NCBI GenBank assembly: GCA_900548115.1
Contig: URJL01000051.1
Location: forward strand, 1-13,904
Length of the DNA: 13,904 bases
Reading direction: 5' to 3'
Source of the DNA: an uncultured Eubacteriales bacterium
GTDB taxonomy: Bacteria > Bacillota > Clostridia > Oscillospirales > CAG-382
The notes under the pieces: model-generated
The model's database searches: none
Told to the model about the DNA's origin: nothing
The model's input: only the letters and a program-made list of their open reading frames with translations
Part shown: positions 1 to 6,646 of the stretch, piece by piece
Numbering within the stretch: position 1 is the stretch's first letter
How the letters are laid out: every line of letters begins with the position of its first letter
Program-made: the position numbers and the translations under genes

Positions 1-83
1 AATTTCTCTTCGGAGAAATTTCTTTGAAAAGTCCGAGAGGACTTTTTGTCACCGACAGGTGACATGTCCGCGAGAGCGGACAT
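1..83 (+). repeat. Array of four tandem tetraloop hairpins
   Basis: Four perfect hairpins lie almost end to end: 1-20 (8-bp stem, loop TTCG), 27-46 (8 bp, GAGA), 48-63 (6 bp, GACA) and 64-83 (8 bp, GAGA). The stem sequences are unrelated but the architecture is the same, and each loop is closed by a C-G pair. Read on the + strand, the first is the classic C(UUCG)G tetraloop and two are GNRA loops, both known extra-stable RNA folds, so the array probably acts as + strand RNA. It may be the 3' UTR of a gene left of the window or the leader of the portal gene. The first hairpin starts at the window edge and could extend further left. Confidence 0.7.
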
Positions 84-112
84 CTTCAAAAGCATAACTT
101 CGTGTTACGTCG

Positions 113-139
113 GTGGAAATTTGATGATCAGAATTCAAC
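113..139 (+). repeat. Short divergent copy of the 37-nt hairpin family
   Basis: Arms 113-124 and 128-139 flank a TGA loop, and 9 of 12 positions pair. The core TGATGATCAGAATTC resembles TGATGGTCAGAATGC of the copy at 5075. It follows the four-hairpin array and precedes the portal ribosome binding site by about 29 nt. It is either a decayed member of the family or a chance likeness; the arms are shorter than in the other copies. Confidence 0.4.
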
Positions 140-179
140 CTTGCCCCACCTCACAAACAGCAGAACGAAAGGAGAAAAA

Positions 180-1904
180 ATGCAAACACGAACGCAAAAC
201 ATTGCCGCGGGGTCGTACGACTACACGACCCGCACCGCACGGGAGGAGACGACAGCGCGCCTTCTTTCGCTTGCGGGAAGCAGCAAAAATTCCACAACGG
301 CTTACTGGAAAAAAATGCGTGCCTATTACGACGGCGATCATGAGATCCGCCGCCACAATGCGGCATTTGCCGGGGAACAGGATATCCCGTGGGAGGCGGC
401 GCAGTCGACCGACGGCTTCATCCACGTCGAAAGTCAGGTCGACACCAAAGTGCCCGATTTTGAATTTTCCCCCCGCGACCCCAAGGATTATCCGCTTGCC
501 AAGCAGCGCGAAAAAGTCGTGCGGTATATTTGCGACGTGAACGCGCTCGAGCAGAAAAACGCGCTCAACGAACGCCGCCTGAATATTCTCGGCTCGGCGG
601 TCTATAAAGTCTGCTGGGACGGCGGACTTTTCGACGGACACCGCTACGGCGAAGTCTCGGTGGACGTTCCGAAGCCCGAACAGATCTTTCCCGACCCCTC
701 CTCCCCGACGGTGGACGGGTGCGAATACATCGGATACACCTACCGCCTGCACCGCCAGAAGGCAAAGCGCCTTTTCTCGGCGGAGCTTGCGGCGGCGGGA
801 CGGGACTTTGACACGCTCATCGCCCGTTCCTCGGGAAGCGGCTATTATGAATATACGGGCGAGCAGCGCGGACTTTCGCGCGGCGAATCGGATACCGTGA
901 CCGTGACCGAATGGTGGTTCCGTCAACCGAACGACGGTAAGGAGACCGTGAAAGTTTTTCTCGAAGGAAAGCCCGTGTCGGTGACCTATCACTGGAATGC
1001 GGGGGACATTGCACTCTGCCTTTTGGTCGAGGGACATGAGATCCGCTACATCCCGCGCTATTGGAAAAACACCGCCTGCACCATGTTTCCCTTTGTCATC
1101 TATTCAAAGATCCCCAAAGAGGACAGCGTTTGGGGCAAGAGCGAGCTGGAGGCGATCCTGCCGCTCATCGACGCCTCCGACCGCGAGCTTGCCTTTGCTC
1201 AGCTCAATTCCGCCTTTTCGTCGAACGATATCATCGTCGCCGAGGAGAACGCGCTTGCCGACGACGGCGAGCTGGACAATTCGCCCGGCGCGGTCTGGAA
1301 GCTGCGCCCCGGCATGATGGGCAAAATTCAGCGCCTCGGCAACAGCGCTTATTCCGAGACCAATCAATACAACAACTCGGCTTATTGGCGCAATATCATT
1401 CAGGAGACCACGGGCAATTATGAACTGAATCAGGGCGCCGAACCGACGCATGTCACGACGGCAAGCGGCATCGCCCTTTTGAACGAGCGCTCCAAAAATC
1501 GTCTTCAGATGAAAAAAGTCATCAAAGCCGAAGGTTTTCGACGGCTGTACGATCTGATCGACCGCACGGCGCTTGAGTATTACGACGACGAACGTATTCC
1601 CCTGATCGGCGCCGCCGAGCCGGGCGAAAAGATTTATCGCTTTGCCGACATGGCGACCTATCCCGACGGATTCGACGCGGCTTATGTTCCGACCGTCGAC
1701 GTTCGTATCCATATCGGCGACGGCGTTGCCAATTCCAAAGCCTTTACGGTTCAGGCGGTAAGCGACCTTTTGAAGGTGCCGATCAACGCCGACAATTTCC
1801 GGCTTGTGCAGAGCTTTGTCGAGCTGATCGGACTTCCGATACGGCAAAAGATCTGCGATCAGCTGGAGGAGAAATACGGTTCGGGCGAATCGACCGCGCC
1901 GTAA
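180..1904 (+). CDS. Phage portal protein (short-tailed-phage type)
   Basis: This 574-aa protein is the probable portal, the dodecameric ring at the capsid vertex through which DNA is packaged and ejected. An upstream TTG at 102 is in frame, but the ATG at 180 has AAAGGAG at 168-174, five bases away, so the shorter form is chosen. Visible features are an N-terminal helical segment with a WKKMRAYYDGDHEIRRHN stretch near residue 45, a mixed alpha/beta clip-like region with PEQIFPDPSSPTVDG in the first third, and a mid-protein segment (EDSVWGKSELEAILPLIDASDRELA) typical of portals in P22-like and related podophages. The C-terminal part keeps the NNSAYWRNIIQETTG and TTASGIALLNERSKNR signatures common in this family. 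It is shorter than the 725-aa P22 portal. A probable scaffold, decoration and capsid gene follow, which supports the call. Recognition is by family resemblance, not by alignment. Confidence 0.85.
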   Translation: MQTRTQNIAAGSYDYTTRTAREETTARLLSLAGSSKNSTTAYWKKMRAYYDGDHEIRRHNAAFAGEQDIPWEAAQSTDGFIHVESQVDTKVPDFEFSPRDPKDYPLAKQREKVVRYICDVNALEQKNALNERRLNILGSAVYKVCWDGGLFDGHRYGEVSVDVPKPEQIFPDPSSPTVDGCEYIGYTYRLHRQKAKRLFSAELAAAGRDFDTLIARSSGSGYYEYTGEQRGLSRGESDTVTVTEWWFRQPNDGKETVKVFLEGKPVSVTYHWNAGDIALCLLVEGHEIRYIPRYWKNTACTMFPFVIYSKIPKEDSVWGKSELEAILPLIDASDRELAFAQLNSAFSSNDIIVAEENALADDGELDNSPGAVWKLRPGMMGKIQRLGNSAYSETNQYNNSAYWRNIIQETTGNYELNQGAEPTHVTTASGIALLNERSKNRLQMKKVIKAEGFRRLYDLIDRTALEYYDDERIPLIGAAEPGEKIYRFADMATYPDGFDAAYVPTVDVRIHIGDGVANSKAFTVQAVSDLLKVPINADNFRLVQSFVELIGLPIRQKICDQLEEKYGSGESTAP

Positions 1905-2159
1905 CCCGCCGCGCACCGAAAAATCCTTTCCGTGCCCCCTCTTTTTTTCTCTTTTCGGCAATGCGCGCCCTCGGCGCGCGGGAGGGGGGATCGTCCGCGA
2001 TCGCGGGATGAAAAATAAGACGAAGGCTCGGCGCGCGGGGGGAGCGCCGCCGCCGAAGGGCGGGTCAGGCCTCCCCCGACGAAATGCGGAAACGCCGCCC
2101 CCTTTGCCCTCGGGAGGTATCCCCTTTTTTTGACTTTTTTAAGACAGGAGATTGACTTT
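1905..2159. other. Gene-free spacer between portal and scaffold, rich in palindromes
   Basis: No coding region is visible. A stem with one mismatch (1913-1921 with 1927-1935) is followed by a T-rich run at 1941-1956 and could be a weak terminator. There is a perfect GCGCGCC-CTC-GGCGCGC hairpin at 1963-1979 and a 12-bp palindrome CCGCGATCGCGG at 1995-2006. The 13-mer CTCGGCGCGCGGG occurs at 1970-1982 and again at 2027-2039. The end of the spacer holds the ribosome binding site AGGAG (2146-2150) of the next gene. Confidence 0.55.
1913..1956 (+). terminator. Possible weak intrinsic terminator after portal
   Basis: GCACCGAAA (1913-1921) pairs with TTTCCGTGC (1927-1935) except for one C-C mismatch, over a 5-nt loop. 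A run of seven T and further pyrimidines follows at 1941-1956. The gap of about five C/T bases between stem and T-run weakens the case, and most structural cassettes are co-transcribed here. Confidence 0.25.
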
Positions 2160-2951
2160 ATGACCGAACCGACCGAAAAATATTCCGATAAAAACACCTT
2201 TACCCGCGACGAGACCGAAGCGATCGTCGAAGCGCGTCTTGCGCGGGAGCGCCGAAACAACGAGTCTTTGATTCCCGTGCGGGAGCTGATCGCCCGTTTG
2301 CGCCGCGCCGAACCCTATCGTTCGCTTTCCACCGCCGCCCTTTCCGAGCTGATCTTAAAGGTGCTCGGGCAGACGGTGAAAGATACAGAACCGTCCCCGC
2401 CGCCCCGTGCCGACGGAACGGCGGACGGCGAGCCCGAAGCTTCGGATGAAGCTTTGACGGAGACCCCTCCGGAAATTTCCGAACGAGCCCTAACGGAAGA
2501 AGTTCTTCCGGAAAAAACCTCTTTCGAACGTGCCGAGCCGCGCGTCGATGACGACGAAAACGCCGTAAATGCACAGCACGAGGAAGAAGCGCGTGCGCGC
2601 CGAAAAGAGGACATTCGCCGTTTTCTTGCCGACTTCGGGGAGGAAACGCTTCTTTCCGCCCTTCGGGACGATGCTTTTCGCACGTTCTGCGTCGGAAAAA
2701 GCGGCGATCTTTGTACGCTTTACCGCGGATATCTTGCCTTTCTTTCGGCTTTGACCGAAAGCAAAAACGCCCGCCTTTGCCGCGCGGCGGAACGACAGCT
2801 TGCCTCGACGGGCTTTTCGAATATCGCCTCGGGCGCGCCCGATTACGGCGCTCTTCTGACCGAAAATCAAAAGAGCATCGCCAAAGCTTCGGGTATGTCC
2901 TATCGCGATTATGCCGCCTTTTTGGAACAGATCCCGAAAAAACGGCTGTAA
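2160..2951 (+). CDS. Probable capsid scaffolding protein
   Basis: This 263-aa, highly charged protein lies between portal and capsid genes, the usual place of an assembly scaffold. The ATG at 2160 has AGGAG at 2146-2150, nine bases away; a TTG ten codons upstream overlaps that site and is rejected. Residues 1-75 are predicted helical with many Arg and Glu (ETEAIVEARLARERRNNESL). Residues 80-150 are acidic and low in complexity (repeated PE, EA and EE), likely disordered. The C-terminal third is helical again and ends in a basic PKKRL. The layout, with an acidic flexible centre and a basic helical end, matches phage scaffolds, which bind the capsid protein through a basic C-terminal helix. No protease motif is visible. 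The assignment rests on position and composition, so another minor head protein remains possible. Confidence 0.55.
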   Translation: MTEPTEKYSDKNTFTRDETEAIVEARLARERRNNESLIPVRELIARLRRAEPYRSLSTAALSELILKVLGQTVKDTEPSPPPRADGTADGEPEASDEALTETPPEISERALTEEVLPEKTSFERAEPRVDDDENAVNAQHEEEARARRKEDIRRFLADFGEETLLSALRDDAFRTFCVGKSGDLCTLYRGYLAFLSALTESKNARLCRAAERQLASTGFSNIASGAPDYGALLTENQKSIAKASGMSYRDYAAFLEQIPKKRL

Positions 2952-2993
2952 GACCCGTTTCGAGCCTTCCATTTTTGTAAAGGAGAAAAAAAC

Positions 2994-3638
2994 ATGGATT
3001 ATTATCTCAATTCGCAGGGACTTGCGTCCCCGTGTGTCAAGGAATACGAAGTAAGCACCTCGACCGATCTCAAAAGAGGAACGGTCATGACTCTCTCGGA
3101 CGGCAAGGCGAAGAAAGCCTCCGACTCGGACAAGATTCTCGGCGTGCTTTGTGAGGATTATAAAGTAAACAAAGAGGAGCTGAACCCCCGTTCGGGTTCG
3201 GGCAGAGTGCGCGTGAATGTTTCCTCGGGCGCGGTTTTCCGTCAGCCGAATCTGAAAACGACTCTTGCCGCCGCGGGAACGGCGACCAAGATCACGCTCG
3301 CGGGCTTTACCGCGCCGACGACCGCCAATTCCCTTAAAGGCGCCTATCTCCGTCTTGTTTCCAAGGCGAAGGATTCGACCAACACCGACACGGTCGGAAC
3401 GCTCCGCGCCGTCTCGGCGTCGGCGGGAAGCGAGCTTACCGTATCAACGGGCGGCGCTGCGGCGATCGGCGATGTTTACGAGCTTCTTTTGCCCGCCGGC
3501 TTTACCTGTCTTGCCTTGAATTCCGACGCGACGGGGTATACTCTTGCCGCCTCCGCTTCGAGCAAGGTGCGCGTCGCCGCGAGCAATCCCGATTACGATT
3601 TCTGCGAGATCGTTTTTTGCGACCATTATTTCGGCTGA
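2994..3638 (+). CDS. Probable head decoration protein
   Basis: This 214-aa protein starts at ATG 2994 with AAAGGAG at 2979-2985. Its N-terminal half (LKRGTVMTLSDGKAKKASDSDKILGVLCEDY) has the pattern seen in phage capsid decoration or DUF2190-like proteins: a beta-rich fold in which a value is 'open to change', followed by GRVRVNVSSGAVFR. The second half is rich in Ala, Thr, Ser and Gly with alternating small residues, as expected for an exposed beta-sheet domain on the capsid surface. It sits 44 bases upstream of the major capsid gene in the same operon. Such proteins stabilise the expanded shell. The second domain has no family I recognise and might be an extra surface module. Confidence 0.55.
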   Translation: MDYYLNSQGLASPCVKEYEVSTSTDLKRGTVMTLSDGKAKKASDSDKILGVLCEDYKVNKEELNPRSGSGRVRVNVSSGAVFRQPNLKTTLAAAGTATKITLAGFTAPTTANSLKGAYLRLVSKAKDSTNTDTVGTLRAVSASAGSELTVSTGGAAAIGDVYELLLPAGFTCLALNSDATGYTLAASASSKVRVAASNPDYDFCEIVFCDHYFG

Positions 3639-3682
3639 TCGCTTGTTTTTTCATTTGTTGACAAAAGAAAGGATTTCTTCTC

Positions 3683-4600
3683 ATGAACGATATTTATACA
3701 TGGCCCCAGGATCTTTATCCTCTTGTAAAACAGCGCTTTGATCTTCGTTATGCCGACCGCATGGATATAATTTCCAAGCTCTGCGAGGTGATCACGCAGG
3801 ACGCGGTCGATTATCGCTTCGAGGGAGTGGGCGGCTACGGCGAGATCCCCGTTTATGACGGCGCCAACATTGCCGAGGCCGATCAGAAGCGCGCCTTTAT
3901 CACGACCGTCACCCCCAAGGAGCATGCTCTCAAGGTCACGATGTCGTACAAAAAGACCAAGATCGACCAGTCGCGCGAATCCGAAAAGGTGGGTACGCGT
4001 CTTGCCGATTCGGCTTATATGACCGTGCTGAATGAATTTTATCGCCTGTTCGGCAGCGCTTTCACCACCCTCGGTGCGGACGGAAAGCCCTGGGCGTCCG
4101 ATGCGCACAGGGTCAATTCCGAAAGCGACGAGACTTTTTCGAATGTGCTTCACAGCGCTCTTTCGGTTTCCGCCATCACGGCGGCACAGACCAAGGCGTC
4201 GGGCTTTGTGACCCCCGACGGGCTTCCCTTTGCGGGTAATTTCGATCTTCTGCTCGTCAGCCCCGAGCTCGAGCCCAAGGCAAAGGAAATCTGCGGACCG
4301 AATTCCCGACTCATTCCCGAAAAGAATCCCGACGGCGACGCGCCCGAAAATGCGGCAAACCCCGTTTACGGCATGAAATATATGGTAGTCGGCGGCGGCG
4401 GAATCGGACTTTCGGGCAAAAACTGGGCGCTTGCCGACTCGATGCTGCTGCCCGAGATCTTAAAGCTTGTCTATATTACCGAGCCGACGGTGCTGGTTTC
4501 CAATCAGTCGAATCCGCTGCTCACCGATTACATCGGCTATGTCGATTTCGGCTTCGGCTTCGGTGACGCCCGTCCGATTCTTTTCTCGAATCCCGCCTGA
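3683..4600 (+). CDS. Major capsid protein (Mu gpT-like, HK97 fold)
   Basis: This 305-aa protein forms the icosahedral shell. It starts at ATG 3683 behind GAAAGGA (3667-3673). The sequence resembles Mu-like major head subunits: an early stretch of alternating charged and aromatic residues (VDYRFEGVGGYGEIPVYDGANIAEAD), then a conserved middle with GSAFTTLGADGKPWASDAHR, a region LPFAGNFDLLLVSPELEPKAKEI typical of the gpT/HK97 A-domain beta strands, and a C-terminal GYVDFGFGFGDARPILFSNP segment. No long N-terminal delta domain is visible, in keeping with use of a separate scaffold. The length fits gpT-type capsid proteins of about 300 residues. The call is by recognised sequence pattern; a profile search would settle it. 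Confidence 0.85.
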   Translation: MNDIYTWPQDLYPLVKQRFDLRYADRMDIISKLCEVITQDAVDYRFEGVGGYGEIPVYDGANIAEADQKRAFITTVTPKEHALKVTMSYKKTKIDQSRESEKVGTRLADSAYMTVLNEFYRLFGSAFTTLGADGKPWASDAHRVNSESDETFSNVLHSALSVSAITAAQTKASGFVTPDGLPFAGNFDLLLVSPELEPKAKEICGPNSRLIPEKNPDGDAPENAANPVYGMKYMVVGGGGIGLSGKNWALADSMLLPEILKLVYITEPTVLVSNQSNPLLTDYIGYVDFGFGFGDARPILFSNPA

Positions 4601-4629
4601 TAAAAGACGCTTGTAAAGGAGGAAGAATT

Positions 4630-4902
4630 ATGCATGTAACCGGTATGCCGAAGGCGGTCGTCGACGCAAAGACCGTGACGGTCGCAAAGGGCAAGAGCGA
4701 ATTCCTCGGCAAGGAGGGACTTCTCGGACAAGTTCGTTTTTTGTCCGACGGCTTTGTTCTGACGGCGGATTTTGCACACGATCACACGGCAGGCTATGAG
4801 CCCGCAAGCGGCGAGGTCGTAAAATTCGCCGACCGCGTCGCCGTGTATAACGGCGGAAGCGACAGCGCAAAGGTGTCGGTTTTAATCTTCGACATCGTTT
4901 GA
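4630..4902 (+). CDS. Small unknown protein of the head cassette
   Basis: This 90-aa protein starts at ATG 4630, six bases after a very strong AAAGGAGGAAG site (4614-4624), so translation is likely efficient. It is 29 bases downstream of the capsid gene and in the same orientation. The sequence is mostly predicted beta strand (VVDAKTVTVAKGKSEFLG, GEVVKFADRVAVYNGG, AKVSVLIFDIV), with no membrane segment or signal peptide. Possible roles are a small capsid cement or head completion protein, but no family is recognised. Its TGA stop is followed without a gap by the hairpin array that starts at 4903. Confidence 0.65.
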   Translation: MHVTGMPKAVVDAKTVTVAKGKSEFLGKEGLLGQVRFLSDGFVLTADFAHDHTAGYEPASGEVVKFADRVAVYNGGSDSAKVSVLIFDIV

Positions 4903-4914
4903 GCGCCTAGCGCC

Positions 4915-5022
4915 GCGCCTACGGCGAGTATTGCCGTGAAATAGCATTCCGATGGTCGGAATGCTATTTCACCCTATCCATGATATGTTGACATAAGGTT
5001 TCAATGCGCAACAAAGCCTTCC
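4915..5022 (+). repeat. Tandem repeat unit 1 with perfect 37-nt hairpin
   Basis: A mini-hairpin CGCC-TAC-GGCG (4916-4926) and linker AGTATTGCC lead into a perfect hairpin: 17-nt arms 4936-4952 and 4956-4972 around loop TGG. A conserved tail follows (CCCTATCCATGATATGTTGA, then CATAAGGTTTCAATGCGCAA) and ends with AAGCCTTCC. The same arrangement returns 139 bases later. The unit starts 13 bases after the stop codon of the 90-aa gene, in the same direction. Confidence 0.8.
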
Positions 5023-5033
5023 CCTCGAGGGAA

Positions 5034-5162
5034 CGCCTACGGCGAGTGTTGCCGCGCCTACGGCGAGTGTTGCCGTGAAATACGGATTCTGATGGTCAGA
5101 ATGCTATTTCACCCTACCCATGATATGTTGACATAAAATTTTGATGCGTAATGAAGCCTTCC
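5034..5162 (+). repeat. Repeat unit 2 with doubled mini-hairpin module and imperfect hairpin
   Basis: The 20-nt module CGCCTACGGCGAGTGTTGCC is present twice in tandem (5034-5053 and 5055-5074, period 21). It precedes a 38-nt hairpin at 5075-5112 whose inner arm reads ATTCTGA/TCAGAAT instead of ATTCCGA/TCGGAAT in unit 1. The middle of the stem has a mismatch (CGG facing GC). The downstream tail matches unit 1 with scattered changes up to AAGCCTTCC at 5162. Confidence 0.75.
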
Positions 5163-5163
5163 G

Positions 5164-5477
5164 CACTTGACCGAAGGTCAAGTGTTGCGAGGGGAAGGGG
5201 GACCGCGCCAGCGGTGAATGTAACACATCGCTACGCGAAGTAACACATCGCGAAGCGATGTGTGGCAAATTTCATCTGCGATGAAATGTTGCCGTGCGCC
5301 CGCACCGAAGGTACGGGCGGATGCGCAGTAACAAGCTTAGCTGACATAGCGCATTTTGTTATTCCGCACGCACTATTTCCACCTCATCGAAACGGGTTAT
5401 TGCGGCTCCGCCTACTGCGTAGGCGGCACCTCTTCCGTCACGGCTTCGCCGTGACACCTTCCCCTTGGGGGGGAAGG
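5164..5477 (+). repeat. Array of mini-hairpins with three- to five-base loops
   Basis: Palindromes in order: 5164-5184 (9 bp, loop GAA), 5202-5215 (5 bp, GCCA), 5228-5238 (4 bp, TAC), 5243-5263 (9 bp, GAA), 5264-5293 (13 bp with one bulge, TGC), 5297-5319 (10 positions with one mismatch, GAA), 5408-5426 (8 bp, TGC), 5437-5455 (8 bp, TTC) and 5457-5477 (8 bp, 5-nt loop). Stem sequences differ, while loops and spacers (TGTTGCC or its relative GTAACA) recur. Positions 5320-5407 contain no clear hairpin. Confidence 0.75.
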
Positions 5478-5563
5478 CTTGGGGGCGGGCGCGACCGCAA
5501 CGGCGGCGAAAGCAAACATTCCGCTTTTGATTGAGTACGGCAAGTCTGTACAATCAAGGGATT

Positions 5564-5584
5564 CTTAAGGGCTTAGCCCTTAAG
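5564..5584 (+). repeat. Perfect 9-bp hairpin, loop TTA
   Basis: CTTAAGGGC (5564-5572) pairs perfectly with GCCCTTAAG (5576-5584). It lies about 95 bases before the adaptor start codon and 16 bases before the A/T-rich hairpin at 5601. Confidence 0.7.
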
Positions 5585-5600
5585 TTCACTTTTCTTTTTG

Positions 5601-5635
5601 GTACTTTTTCTTTTTTGAAGAAAAAGAAAAAGTAC
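5601..5635 (+). promoter_or_regulatory. Perfect 15-bp pyrimidine/purine hairpin in adaptor leader
   Basis: The arm GTACTTTTTCTTTTT (5601-5615) pairs perfectly with 5621-5635 over the loop TGAAG. One arm is almost all pyrimidine and the other almost all purine. It ends 27 bases before the ribosome binding site GAAGGAG (5663-5669), with a short TGCCC-GAA-GGGCA hairpin at 5639-5651 between them. A role in leader RNA folding or transcription pausing is inferred from position only. Confidence 0.45.
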
Positions 5636-5677
5636 ACCTGCCCGAAGGGCAAACACATTTACGAAGGAGCAACAAAC

Positions 5678-6640
5678 GTGACCAACCAAACTTATCTTTA
5701 CAATCTGGGGCAATTGCGCTCGGACGTCTACCGCGCTCTGGACGAATACAGCTCCAACGGCATCGAGCATGAGCGCTGCGACGGGGGGACCGCCGACACG
5801 GACAAGCGTTTCACCGCGGCGCTCAACCGCGCCATCCGCCGTCTTTATCTTTCGAGCGCCCGCACGCTTTTCGGAGCAAGGGTCGTTTTTTATCCCGGGA
5901 AAGTGCTTTTCTCGCGCGACGGATTTCTTGTCGGGAGCGGTGAAAGCGAAGAGCTTTCCCTTCCCGACGGCGCGTATGCCGTAAGCTTTGACTGCACGGG
6001 AAAAGGGTCGCTCATTGCCGAGACCGCCGCAGGCGAAAAGACGGTTTTTTCGCTGACCTCGGACTTCGGCTGTTATGAAAGCGCCCGTTTCTTTCTGCCC
6101 GACGGGTGCGCAAAGATCACGTTTTCCGCCGCGGGAAGTCTGCTTATCCGTTCGCTGCGCGTTTATTCGAGCGCCTTTCTTCCCGAAAAAAGCGACGAAA
6201 ACACGGCGTTTCTGCCCGACGGGCGAAAGCTTTATTGCTCTTTTCCGCCTCTTTGCGCCGAGCTTTGCTCGGTGACGAAGGAGCGGAGCGGGGAAAGAAT
6301 TCCGTGTGAACGGTTTTCGTTTGAAAACGGCGTTCTTTCCTGCGACGAGCGTCTTGCGGGGGAATATACGGTTTATTATTACGCCTATCCCGAGCCGATC
6401 GCCGAAAACGCACCGTGCGAGACACCCGTTCCGCTGCCGCCCGCGGCGAGCGACGCGCTGATCTATCTTGTCGCCGCCGAGCTTTGCGACCGCGAGGACG
6501 GTGAGCTGTACACGCGCCTTTTGTACAAATACCGCGAGCTTTTGACCAACACCTATCCGAGCGAAAACATAAAGCGCAAAAACCGCTATTACGCGGGGCG
6601 TTCTTTCGGGCTCGGAAAAACGCGGCTTTTCAGGGGGTGA
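5678..6640 (+). CDS. Probable head-tail adaptor (connector) protein
   Basis: This 320-aa protein is read from GTG 5678, eight bases after GAAGGAG (5663-5669). A longer frame opens at 5531, but its first 49 residues are translated hairpin repeats, so it is rejected. The N-terminus (LGQLRSDVYRALDEYSSNG, then FTAALNRAIRRLYL) and the C-terminal helical pair (SDALIYLVAAELCDREDGELYTRLLYKYRELL) match the helical bundle of gp4/gp6-type ring proteins that dock under the portal. Between them, residues from about 65 to 230 form a beta-rich insertion (GDGFLVGSGESEELSLPDGAYAV-like strands) not usual for short adaptors. That insertion could be a carbohydrate- or collar-binding domain. The stop codon at 6638-6640 overlaps the ribosome binding site of the next gene, so the two are co-translated. 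Confidence 0.6.
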   Translation: MTNQTYLYNLGQLRSDVYRALDEYSSNGIEHERCDGGTADTDKRFTAALNRAIRRLYLSSARTLFGARVVFYPGKVLFSRDGFLVGSGESEELSLPDGAYAVSFDCTGKGSLIAETAAGEKTVFSLTSDFGCYESARFFLPDGCAKITFSAAGSLLIRSLRVYSSAFLPEKSDENTAFLPDGRKLYCSFPPLCAELCSVTKERSGERIPCERFSFENGVLSCDERLAGEYTVYYYAYPEPIAENAPCETPVPLPPAASDALIYLVAAELCDREDGELYTRLLYKYRELLTNTYPSENIKRKNRYYAGRSFGLGKTRLFRG

Positions 6641-6646
6641 GCATTC

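Larger units (their letters stand above)
4903..5660. other. Gene-free hairpin-rich gap inside the structural cassette
   Basis: No believable gene lies in this stretch of about 760 bases. It holds two tandem units with the 37-nt hairpin (4915-5022 and 5054-5162), a run of mini-hairpins (5164-5477) and two hairpins before the adaptor gene (5564-5584 and 5601-5635). Open frames here run straight through the palindromes and lack ribosome binding sites. It separates the head genes from the connector and tail genes. Confidence 0.8.

Noticed and set aside
135..1037. Open frame of 300 codons on the minus strand
   Set aside because: It is antisense to the portal gene and lacks a start site or recognisable features.
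5034..5074. CRISPR-like tandem repeats
   Set aside because: Only two adjacent 20-nt copies with a one-base spacer and no unique spacers of regular length; no cas genes.
5262..5534. Open frame of 90 codons in the hairpin gap
   Set aside because: It starts inside one palindrome and reads through four others; no ribosome binding site and a low-complexity product.
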